64,000 bases of DNA from Paenibacillus sp. PL2-23 (GTDB lineage Bacteria > Bacillota > Bacilli > Paenibacillales > Paenibacillaceae), in NCBI RefSeq assembly GCF_040834005.1, contig NZ_CP162129.1:911501-975500 (forward strand). Reading direction: 5' to 3'. A program made the translations under genes and the position numbers. Shown piece after piece: positions 45,232 through 54,000 of this stretch. The first letter of the stretch is position 1. The number at the start of each line of letters is the position of its first letter. The notes beneath the pieces are model-generated. The model worked only from the letters and a program-made list of their open reading frames with translations, was not told the origin of the DNA and made no database searches.

Positions 45232-47118
45232 GTGCCGGGGAAGCGAATGCACGTTTGGGCGCGGTATGTGAAGGCTGCGCTGCAGGACAACCGAATAGAA
45301 GAAGCCGTCTGCAGGCTGGAGAACGCCGTTCTGCTCGGGGAGAGGATAGAGCTGGAAGCGCTGCTTCTGCTGCCGGAAGAGGCCGTCTCCGCATCTCCCC
45401 TGCTGCAGAAAGCTCGCTGTGAGGAATGGATGCAGCGGGGAGAGCTGCTGGAGGCGAGGGATGGGCTGAAGGAGCTTCTGGCCCCGCTTGCCGCCAGCGG
45501 ACTGCGAGCGCCGTTCCTCTCGGCGCTCGCTCAGCTCGCTGTCCTGCATATCCGGATCGGCCAATGCGGGGAGGCGAAGCCGATGCTGCGGTTTCTGCTC
45601 GATGAGCGGCGGACGACGGATGAGGGGCTGGAGCTTGTCGGAGACGTCGACTATGCGCTTGCGAGAGGCTGTCGTCTTGTGGAAGAGGAGGGCGCAGCCT
45701 ATTCGCAGCCGTATGGCTGCTACGATTGCGCCGTAGAGGCTTACGAGAGAGACGGGCAGCCGGTGAAGGCGGCCTTGGCCGCCCTGGATGCCTTAATCGC
45801 GGGAGCTGCCGGCATGCCGGAGGAGCTATGGCATGAACGGCTGGCCGCATTCGAGCAGCGGGTGAGGGGTGCAAGTCTTAGCGAGGCGTATGTGGATTAT
45901 GCGCGGGCTCTTCGTTATGCGGAGCGTGACCATGCGGCCTTGATGTCGGATACTGCTGCGCCTGGCCAATGGAGCCGGAGGGAGTCTCGCTTCATCATCG
46001 AGACGGACAAGCTTGCTTATCCCTATGGCGTTCGGGCGGAGCTGCTGCTGCTCCGGCTGACGATGGCTGAGGGCTTGGACGGAGAAGGCCTGGAGAGGAT
46101 AGAGCGTTCGCTTCACACAAGCTCGGCGAAGGAAGCGGTAGACCTTGAGCTTCGTTTCGAATGGCTGACAGCGCGTGTAGAATTTGCCGTTCTGAAGGGT
46201 GAGCAGGAGCGGGCGCTGCGGCTGCTTGCGCAAGCGAAGGCGGCCGTTCAGATGGGCAGCCTTGCGGAAGGGGAGGCGAGGCTTGCTCGGCTGGAGGAGC
46301 GGGTGCGCCTGGGACAATCCGCCGCTGTGCAGGAGCGCTCCGGGAAGCTCGCCTCGGAGAGCGCTGTCTCGCCTTGGCGTGTGCGGCTTTTCGATGATTT
46401 TGCCTTCGAGCAGGAGGGCAGGAGCATTCGGGACATTCGCTGGAAGCGGAGCAAGACGAGAGAGCTGCTGCTGTATCTCCTTCTGCAGCCCGGCTATACG
46501 GCGCGCCGGGAGCAGGCCGCCGAAGCGCTGTTTCCGGCCTGCGAGGCGGACAAGATCGACAACCGGTTTTATGTCGTTGTTCATCAGTTGAAGGGAACGC
46601 TGCTCCAGTATTTGGGCTCGGAGAACAGCGTTGTGGTGAAGGATGGCATCATCAGGCTGAAGGACGGGCTCATCGACGAGGCGGATGCGGAGCGTTACAT
46701 GGCGCTTGGGCGGGTTGCCGCCCAGCTGTGGCCGACAGATCCGGGGATTGCCATCGCGATGATGGAGCAGGCGGTGCCGATGTACGGCGTTATCGCGCCT
46801 GATATGCATGGCGCGGATTGGCTTGAGAGCCTGCGGGAGCGGCTGCTCGTCATGCAGGGAGAGATGCTGGGCAGGCTGTATGCGTCGGCGCTGGCGAGCG
46901 GACAGCTGGAGGCGGGCGAAGCGGCTGCGAGGGAAAGGATAAGGCTGCAGCCGCTCCATGAGGAGGCCTATCAGGTGCTCTTCGACATTCTGCGGCGCCA
47001 AGGCCGAAGCGCGGAGGCCGAATATGAATTCAGGCGGCTCTCGGACCTTCTGGAGCGAGAGCTGGGTATTGGGCCGGCAGCCGACACGCTGCGCAGCATG
47101 GGAGGGCGTTCATCATGA
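45232..47118 (+). CDS. BTAD-type transcriptional regulator with TPR-like N-terminus
   Basis: A 628-residue protein starting at GTG 45232 (GGGG upstream) or ATG 45247. About 380 helical, Leu/Ala/Glu-rich residues at the N-terminus resemble TPR repeats. Then comes an OmpR-like winged helix (VRLFDDFAFEQEGRSIRDIR, RSKTRELLLYLLLQPG) and a BTAD TPR domain (AARERIRLQPLHEEAYQVLF near the end). This layout is found in SARP-like regulators. It overlaps the next gene by four bases and leads an operon of partner-switching genes, so it may be the DNA-binding output or a co-regulated factor. Confidence 0.8.
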   Translation: MPGKRMHVWARYVKAALQDNRIEEAVCRLENAVLLGERIELEALLLLPEEAVSASPLLQKARCEEWMQRGELLEARDGLKELLAPLAASGLRAPFLSALAQLAVLHIRIGQCGEAKPMLRFLLDERRTTDEGLELVGDVDYALARGCRLVEEEGAAYSQPYGCYDCAVEAYERDGQPVKAALAALDALIAGAAGMPEELWHERLAAFEQRVRGASLSEAYVDYARALRYAERDHAALMSDTAAPGQWSRRESRFIIETDKLAYPYGVRAELLLLRLTMAEGLDGEGLERIERSLHTSSAKEAVDLELRFEWLTARVEFAVLKGEQERALRLLAQAKAAVQMGSLAEGEARLARLEERVRLGQSAAVQERSGKLASESAVSPWRVRLFDDFAFEQEGRSIRDIRWKRSKTRELLLYLLLQPGYTARREQAAEALFPACEADKIDNRFYVVVHQLKGTLLQYLGSENSVVVKDGIIRLKDGLIDEADAERYMALGRVAAQLWPTDPGIAIAMMEQAVPMYGVIAPDMHGADWLESLRERLLVMQGEMLGRLYASALASGQLEAGEAAARERIRLQPLHEEAYQVLFDILRRQGRSAEAEYEFRRLSDLLERELGIGPAADTLRSMGGRSS

Positions 47119-48677
47119 GGATCGAGGGAGAAGCTGGACTTGCGCTTAGATTCCTTGGACTGTTCGGAGCGGGAGCGGCGCTTGTACTCTTCTGGATTAC
47201 CATGGAGAGCCTGTTTATTAAGCGGCTGACCTTCGCCTACTTATTCGAATTTTCGCTGCCCGCTACGCTGGGGCTTCTGGCAGGCATGATGGTTATGCTC
47301 GAAGGCTATGTGCTGTCCAGATTCAGGCGAATTGCAAGGCTGAGCGCGGACCGGGTGAACGATGATGCCGTCAGCAAGCTGCTGCTGCGGCTTCCCTACG
47401 AGCTGTTCTGGCTGACGGTTGCGTATGCGCTGCTTTTTATCCCCTTCTACCATGTTATCCATTACGCCTTCGAGGGGCATTCGTTCGTTCAGGTGGATGA
47501 ATATTACCGGTTAAACTTCGTCAGAAGCTTTCTGTACGAGCTCGCGATCAGCTTGACGGCTGCGATCCTGCATTTTGCCGTTGCGCGCAGGCTCATTCGG
47601 CCGGCTCTGCTCGGGCTGACGAATGCCAAGGGAGAGCGCCGGAAGGGGCGCAGCTTCATGTCTATGCTGACGACGGCCTTCTGCGTGCTTCTGCTCGTCA
47701 ATCTGCTGTCCATTCTGTGGTATGTGCTGGTAGCGCGAATTAAGCATCATCCTATAGATATTGGCATTATGGCTTGGATTGTCGGGCTGGAGCTTGTATT
47801 CGCCGCGTCCATCTATTGGCTGCTTGCCTCGCAATTCCGCCGGGAGCTTATGGTGCTGACGGACAGACTGCGCGGCCTGCTCGCGGGAGGCAGGAGCGAA
47901 GGGGCGGCTATGCCGATTCTCTCCGACGACGAGACGGGAACGCTGGCGGCTGCTTACAACCGTCTTCATGAGCAAATGAGCCAAAGCTACGAGGAGCTGG
48001 CCACGGAGCTCCGTCTCGCCCGGCAATTCCAGGAGCAGCTGCTGCCTCCCTCGATGGAGCGCGCGGGGCGATATGCCATGGCCGCCTGCTCAAGCCCGAG
48101 GACGGAGGTAGGCAGCGGCTTCTACGATATGATTCCGCTGGAGGGCGGCAGGCTTGCCGTTGTGGCGGGCGAGGTATCCGGCGAGGGCTTGCCGGCCGCC
48201 TTGCAGATGTCGGCGCTGCTGCTTCTGCTGCGCGCCGAAATTCACGTCGACGGTTCACCGCGATCCATGCTGGATCGCTTCAATCGCTCGCTGGCGGATG
48301 TTTTTCCGAAGGAGGCCCGAATATCGGCTGCATTGGCTGTCATGGATGCCGCTCGAGGCACAGTTGAGCTCGCGGTGGAAGGGGCTATGAGCGCCTGGCT
48401 GAGCGAGGGAGAGGGGGAGCCAGCCGGTGTGGTGCTGAACGGGGAAGCGCACTTCGGGGCGGGCAGGCGCCTGGTGCTCTACTCGGAGGAAGTCTCCCGA
48501 ATATGGCTGGAGGAGCAGGAGAGAGACCTCCGTCTTCATGGGCTGCGGGCGGATGAGGAGCTTGATCGTCAGCTTGCTCCCGAATGGTCCAGATACCGGG
48601 AGAAGGCGCTGGTGGCGACGGGCGACTTCACTGTCCTGGTTATTGCATGCGGTACCGAAGAGGAGGAAGCCGGATGA
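47115..48677 (+). CDS. Membrane PP2C/SpoIIE-like protein with degenerate catalytic site
   Basis: A 520-residue protein with about six membrane helices, a short HAMP-like linker (residues ~270-310) and a C-terminal SpoIIE/RsbU-like domain. The metal-binding motifs are altered: EVGSGFYD at residues 331-338 where the intact neighbour has EVGGDLYD; AGEVSGEG for GDVAGKG; YSEEV for FTDGL; and TGDFT near the end for GDDRT. At least three of the usual metal-binding acidic positions are therefore lost or changed. It is likely a pseudophosphatase, perhaps a sensor that binds the next protein or the STAS partner. Start and stop overlap the neighbouring genes by four bases each. Confidence 0.8.
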   Translation: MRIEGEAGLALRFLGLFGAGAALVLFWITMESLFIKRLTFAYLFEFSLPATLGLLAGMMVMLEGYVLSRFRRIARLSADRVNDDAVSKLLLRLPYELFWLTVAYALLFIPFYHVIHYAFEGHSFVQVDEYYRLNFVRSFLYELAISLTAAILHFAVARRLIRPALLGLTNAKGERRKGRSFMSMLTTAFCVLLLVNLLSILWYVLVARIKHHPIDIGIMAWIVGLELVFAASIYWLLASQFRRELMVLTDRLRGLLAGGRSEGAAMPILSDDETGTLAAAYNRLHEQMSQSYEELATELRLARQFQEQLLPPSMERAGRYAMAACSSPRTEVGSGFYDMIPLEGGRLAVVAGEVSGEGLPAALQMSALLLLLRAEIHVDGSPRSMLDRFNRSLADVFPKEARISAALAVMDAARGTVELAVEGAMSAWLSEGEGEPAGVVLNGEAHFGAGRRLVLYSEEVSRIWLEEQERDLRLHGLRADEELDRQLAPEWSRYREKALVATGDFTVLVIACGTEEEEAG

Positions 48678-49780
48678 GCCGTACACGGTCTTTTTTGACC
48701 CCTGTATTCGTCATCTATATGCTGCTTATGGTCTTGCCCGTGTCCATTCTGCTTCTGTACATCGGGCTGAGCAGCAATGCTGCCGCAAATATGAAGCTAG
48801 CGCCGCTTGCGCTCGTATCCGTAGCGGGCTTCGGACTTGGCTGCCTGTTGTTCCGGCTGTATACCAGACGCCTTGCCAACCGCATGCGTGAGATAACGGC
48901 CGGTATGAAAGCGGTGGTCGAAGCTGCTGCAGTGCCAGAGCGCTCCGCGGAAGCTCGACCCGATCAGGACGATGAGATCGCGCGACTTGAGCAAGCGATT
49001 AGTGACATGCGGCTGTATATGAGCCTGCGTCACGCAGCGGCGGAGCGAGAGCTCGCCTTGTCCTACGACCTGCAGCGAAGACTGCTGCCAGCGGGCGCTC
49101 AACGGCTGGGGCATTACGACATCGCAGCCGAGTGCCGCCAGACGCGGGAGGTCGGCGGCGACCTGTACGATATCGTCCCGCTCCGGAACGGCGAGTTCGC
49201 CGTCATTGTTGGCGATGTTGCCGGCAAGGGGATGCAGGCTGCCCTGCTTATGTCGGGCATTATGGCATTGTTCCGGAGGGAGGTCCGGCGGGGCGGATCG
49301 GCCGCAGAGGTGCTCGGCAGGCTTAACGGCCTTGCTTATCAGGCGCTGCGGGGCAAATCGTTTGTGTCGATGGGACTCGCGATTGTCAGGCAGGAGCATG
49401 ACGCCATTCAATACGCGAGCGCTGGCCATATGCCGCCATATTTGCTTCAAGACGGAATGATACAGGAGCTTGAGGTCGCGTCGCTTCCGCTGGGCGCGGT
49501 GGAATCCGCCATGTATCGCAATAGCGAGCTGATCCTTCCTCCCGGCTCCAGGCTTGTCCTGTTCACGGACGGCTTGGTGGAATGCGAGCTGCCCGGCGGC
49601 GAGATGCTGGGATTCCAGCGGTTCGAGAAGCTGCTGCTGGATACAGATGCTTCCCTGTCGCTGGACGCTCAGGTTGCTCATGTGATGAGTAGAACGAATC
49701 CTGCCGAAGGCGAGGAAAGCGGAGACGATCGGACGATGGTTATGCTGCGCAGGCCTGGCCGCGTTGTAATGGATTTGTAA
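48674..49780 (+). CDS. PP2C-type serine phosphatase (RsbU/SpoIIE-like), membrane-anchored
   Basis: A protein of about 368 residues from ATG 48674, overlapping the upstream stop (ATGA). Two N-terminal helices (VFVIYMLLMVLPVSILLLYI and ALVSVAGFGLGCLLF) and a short HAMP-like coil precede an intact phosphatase domain: REVGGDLYDIVPL, VGDVAGKGMQAALLMS, SAGHMPPYLL, LFTDGLVE and GDDRTMVML. It should dephosphorylate the STAS antagonist at the end of this operon, freeing it to bind the RsbW-like kinase. The signal sensed is unknown; there is almost no extracellular loop. Confidence 0.88.
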   Translation: MSRTRSFLTPVFVIYMLLMVLPVSILLLYIGLSSNAAANMKLAPLALVSVAGFGLGCLLFRLYTRRLANRMREITAGMKAVVEAAAVPERSAEARPDQDDEIARLEQAISDMRLYMSLRHAAAERELALSYDLQRRLLPAGAQRLGHYDIAAECRQTREVGGDLYDIVPLRNGEFAVIVGDVAGKGMQAALLMSGIMALFRREVRRGGSAAEVLGRLNGLAYQALRGKSFVSMGLAIVRQEHDAIQYASAGHMPPYLLQDGMIQELEVASLPLGAVESAMYRNSELILPPGSRLVLFTDGLVECELPGGEMLGFQRFEKLLLDTDASLSLDAQVAHVMSRTNPAEGEESGDDRTMVMLRRPGRVVMDL

Positions 49781-49831
49781 TGGGGTTTCGGCTATGGTGA
49801 AGGAAGGAAGATTTCGGGAGGAGGGCCGCGG

Positions 49832-50287
49832 ATGGACAAGGGACCGGAGCTGCGAAGGCGCTGGATCATAACGAGCGAGCTGGGACAGGAGAAGCGTCTT
49901 GTTAGGGATATTGAGCAGGCGCTTCTGAACGAGCAGGTGCCTCTGCCGCGTCTCGAAGAGATGAAGACAGCCATAGCCGAGGCTTGCCTGAACGCGATCG
50001 AGCATGGCAATCGGCTGAATAAAGCGCTGAACGTCACTGTGGCGATGCTGGTGCAAGCGAGCGGCCTCACGTTCCAGGTATGCGATCAGGGAGAGGGCTT
50101 CGACATAGGCAGTGTCAAGGGCGGCCTGTCCGTCAGGGACAAAATAGACTGGGAGCAGCCCAGGGGCTGGGGACTCCCGTTCATGCGGCAATTCGCCGAT
50201 CGGGTGACGGCATCCAAGACGGCAGGCATGTTCTGCGTGGAGCTGCAGTTCGGCAGAACGGAGCAAGAAGGAGTGGAGCAAGGATGA
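49832..50287 (+). CDS. RsbW/SpoIIAB-like anti-sigma-type serine kinase
   Basis: A 151-residue GHKL ATPase of the anti-sigma factor class. Motifs: N box AIAEACLNAIEHGNR (Asn54), G1 CDQGEGFD, G2 RGWGLPFM. In partner switching such a kinase binds either its target (often a sigma factor) or an unphosphorylated STAS antagonist, which it phosphorylates. No sigma factor gene follows, so its client is elsewhere or is the BTAD regulator. The stop overlaps the STAS gene start by four bases. GGGAGGAGG provides the ribosome site. Confidence 0.88.
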   Translation: MDKGPELRRRWIITSELGQEKRLVRDIEQALLNEQVPLPRLEEMKTAIAEACLNAIEHGNRLNKALNVTVAMLVQASGLTFQVCDQGEGFDIGSVKGGLSVRDKIDWEQPRGWGLPFMRQFADRVTASKTAGMFCVELQFGRTEQEGVEQG

Positions 50288-50637
50288 TCAACGAGCTGAC
50301 AATCAAGGAGAGGCCGTTCGGCCGGGGCATCGTCTTCGATCTGCAAGGGGATTTGACGAAGCAGTCGGAGTCAGTGCTGCTAGGCTGCCGGGATTGGGCG
50401 GCGGGCATGGGGGACGGACAAGCCGCGGTTCTGAATTTGAGCAGCGTATCCATAATTAACAGTGCGGGAATCGCCCTGTTGATTCGCCTCTCGCAGATGG
50501 CGCTGAAGGCGGATTATCGCCTCTATGCGTACGGGGTTAGTCCCCATTACCAGAAGATGTTCCGTTTAATCGGCTTGACGGATTACATCATGATCTACCC
50601 CGATGAATATTCGCTGATGCAGCGGCTCGAATCATGA
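50284..50637 (+). CDS. STAS-domain anti-anti-sigma factor (RsbV/SpoIIAA-like)
   Basis: A 117-residue single STAS domain. The phosphoacceptor region reads LNLSSVSIINSAGIALL, with the conserved Ser at residue 60 in the NSAG position (DSSG or DSAG in relatives). ATG 50284 overlaps the kinase stop and has GGAG upstream; in-frame codons before it belong to the kinase region. Predicted cycle: phosphorylated by the RsbW-like kinase, dephosphorylated by the PP2C two genes upstream. A terminator follows, ending the operon. Confidence 0.88.
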   Translation: MINELTIKERPFGRGIVFDLQGDLTKQSESVLLGCRDWAAGMGDGQAAVLNLSSVSIINSAGIALLIRLSQMALKADYRLYAYGVSPHYQKMFRLIGLTDYIMIYPDEYSLMQRLES

Positions 50638-50651
50638 GCCTTTGCTTGTAG

Positions 50652-50681
50652 ACCGCTGCGGCTTGGGCTGCGGCGGTTTTT
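50652..50681 (+). terminator. Terminator of the partner-switching operon
   Basis: Arms ACCGCTGCGGC and GCTGCGGCGGT pair with two G-U pairs around TTGG, followed by TTTT. Confidence 0.85.
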
Positions 50682-51069
50682 GACATTTTCGGATGCCACG
50701 ACCCTAACGGTCAAAAAATGCGCTTAGAGCTCGAATGTGGATCTGTCCAGCATGTAACGGGCAATTTGATGCTTAGCCCTCCTAAACGCACTGACTTTAC
50801 CTCCCTTGTCTTTCTAACATTCGAAAATGACCGTTACAGCTCTGGATGGCCGATCCGATTCGTGTAAAGGTTTTTAACGACCGTTAGAAGCTCGGCTGAG
50901 ACGATGACGAAGTCGATCCCATATGGATATGGATGGAGTAGCATTTTGTTTTTTAGATGATGACCTGCCACATGAGAGTGTTCAGCGCTCCATGTGGTTT
51001 TTTTAGATAGCCGCGCCCTTTGTAAGGTGTTTGTAAGACGGCCCCTCTTATAATGCTCATGTAGCAAGA
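50682..51069. other. Intergenic region with GACCGTTA repeats and a second terminator
   Basis: No gene found. The octamer GACCGTTA occurs three times: inverted at 50705-50712, direct at 50829-50836 and 50879-50886. The two direct copies head related stretches about 50 bases apart (each with AGCTC and CGAT downstream). A strong hairpin with CCACATG/CATGTGG arms and seven T (50968-51004) lies before the giant gene. Confidence 0.55.
50968..51004 (+). terminator. Intrinsic terminator upstream of the giant SLH gene
   Basis: Arms CCACATG (50968-50974) and CATGTGG (50991-50997), then seven T. About 90 bases before the start at 51097; it could end an upstream transcript or attenuate the SLH gene. Confidence 0.75.
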
Positions 51070-51096
51070 GTGAGAACGAGAGAGGGAGGAACAAGC

Positions 51097-54000
51097 GTGA
51101 AGAGAGGTATGGCGAGATTGTCGGCGCTATTGGCCGCCGCGTTAACGATGCAGCTTCTGCTGCCGGCAGGGCAGGCGGCGAGAGCGGTTGCGGCGGAAGC
51201 GGCAGCTGATGCTTCTTGGACAATCAGCGAGAAGGTGGATCTGTCTACGGACGGGAGTAAGGTGTACCCCTCGGCCAGCGCGGTCGATATAACGCCGGAT
51301 GGCCGTTATATGGTGTTCGAGGCGACCGGCACCGATATGGATGCGCGGCTTAATGACGGAGGGATGTACCGATTATCGCACATCTATTGGCATGACCGGC
51401 TGACCGGGAGAACCGAGCTGATCGACGCGGTTGGCTCGGAACCGGAGGGAGTGGCGAACGAATCCAGCGAGAGGCCGAGCATCAGCGATGACGGACAGCG
51501 AATTGCGTTTCAGTCCATTGCCACGAATTTGATCGAGGAGGAAGGCATCAGCGGGCTCGATCCCCTGTCACCCGATAACTTCAGACGCGTCTATGTCTAT
51601 GACAGAGGCTCGAAGTCTATGACGCTCGTCAGTGTCAATTCGGTGGGCGAGCCTGCGGATTATTTCAGCCAAAATGCGGCCATAAGCGGCGACGGCGAGA
51701 CGATCGTCTTCGAATCGGAGGCGGGCAATCTTGCGGGGGAGCAGGATCAGTACAAGTACAACTGGCAAATCTACGCGCATGAGCTGAGCAGCCGGACGAC
51801 GGTTATGATCAGCGATCCGGAGGACGGTCAGGCCTCGCAGCCCGCGATCAGCGCGGACGGGAGCTATGCGGTCTACGTCAGCGAACGGTACGATTATGAG
51901 CGGGACCAGTTGGGAGCGGATGTGTACCGGATTGGAGCGGACGGCACAGGGAAGGTCAAGCTGACGGATACAGCTTATTCGGATAGCTGGGGCGCTTACG
52001 GGAATCCCTCAATCAGCGCGGACGGAACCCGCATCGTGTTAGAGTCTTCGACGGATGTTATCCCATCCGACATGAATGAGCGGAAGGATATTTACCTCAT
52101 ACAGCTGGGTGAAGACGGGCTGGACCAGCTTGATCTGGTGAGTCTCGGGGATAGCGGTCAGTCCGGTAACGATGACAGCTACACGCCGGATATAAGTCCC
52201 GACGGACGTTATATCAGCTTTGTGTCCAAGGCGACGAATTTGCGGGCGGGGATGGCATTTGAATCGCAATATAACGTGCAAGTGCCTTACATCTATGATA
52301 TTCAGCAGCATCAGCTGACGAATCTGGGCGGTCTGGAGCATGCCGCCTACGGTCTGTCGCCAAAGCTTGGCGGCGGCGGCTTCGCTTACGTCGATTCCAT
52401 GTATCCTTACGTTGCGATCCGGGGCGGGGATGAGCTCCCTGTATGGCCGAACGACAAGGAATTGATAATCCAGGAAGGACAGCATAGTGGCATTGTGCTG
52501 TCTTGGGCGGAGAACACTTCGCCTGGGGTGCTGGGCTACAAGGTATACGAGAAGATGCCGCATCCGGAGCTGGGTGACTATTATGCCGTGGAGAAGCTTC
52601 TAGGCTACGTTACAGGCACAACCTATGAAGTAGCGGCTCCGCCAGACGACCCCTCCGGTGTGTATTATCGGGTTGAAGCGGTGAACAGCCTGTACCATAC
52701 GAGTCAAGATGGTCCGGAGTCGTCTCTGGAGCCGAAGGAAGACGTGGAGGAGCCTTATTGGGAGGAGAATGCCGTAATCGAGAAGCGGCAGATTACGTCC
52801 TCCAGCGTGACGCTTACATGGCCGGCCGCGCGGGATGACGTGGCGGTGACGGGGTATAAGCTGTATCGAGCAGCGCCCGGCGCTCCTGAGACTCGCACGC
52901 TTGTAAAGGAAACGACGGTGCCCACTGCGACGGATACCGAGCTGCAGCCGGATACGGAATACCTCTATGAGGTTGTTGCTTTAGACGCTGCACAGCGGGA
53001 GAGCCTGCCGCTGTCCATCGTGCTTCGCACGCTGGCGGCAACCGATCCGGAGGGCGGACTTTTGACGGCGGAAGCCCTGCCGAATGGGGATGTCCGGCTG
53101 AGCTGGACGGAGGGGGATGCGGCTGCTCGATACGAGATATGGGGTGGAGCCACTTCGGAGCCGTCAGCCTTGGCTGCCGAGACAAACGAAGGGGAAACCG
53201 AGTTTGTTGTAGCCGGTCTTGAGCCGTCCCGCGATTATACGTATAGGGTCCAAGGCTACGATGGCGCGGATGAGCTGGTATATGAGACGCAGCCAGCAGA
53301 GGTCCGCACGGCGGCGCTTGAGATCGGCGGCGTAACAGTCTCCCGTGCCTCCGTGTACGGAGGCGTTGCAGCTATCGGCAGCAGCGAGACCATTACGGTA
53401 ACGGGACAGCCCGGCAGAACGGTGGTTGTGAAGGCTGTATATTCCACATGGCTGGATGAGAACGGGCAAGAGATTCAGACCCCGAGACAGGCGGAGCTTC
53501 TTGTGCCGATGACAGAGAGCGGCACCACGCCCGGACAGTATACGGGTACGTTCACTTTCGCGGAAGGCGTAGAGAAGCTGATACAGGTCGAGGCGAAGCT
53601 GACTGCGCAGTCGGGGCATGAGTCTAGCCGTGTATCGGCGCAAGGCTTGCCGATTATGAATGCGGCGAAGCTGCTCCTTCATTTGCAATCGGAAGGAAGC
53701 CTGTTGAATTATAAGGCAAGCGTGTACAGCGCAGCGTCGCTTTCGTCCCAGTCGCAGAGAATTGACAGCGATGTGACGGCTGCAACGCTGGTATACGATC
53801 GGCTGAAGTCCGGCGCCGGCGGAGGAATCCGACTATTCAGCCATACGGGCAAGCTTCTGGATCAGGTTGCGGCTCAAGCCTTGAAGTCGGGCTTGACCGT
53901 CGAGCAGACGATTGAGGTTGTGCCTTACAAGAAGCTGGAGCTGACGGTCCGAGACGATAACGGGCCTGTGGCAGACCGTCTCATCTCCTTAACGGGGGAC

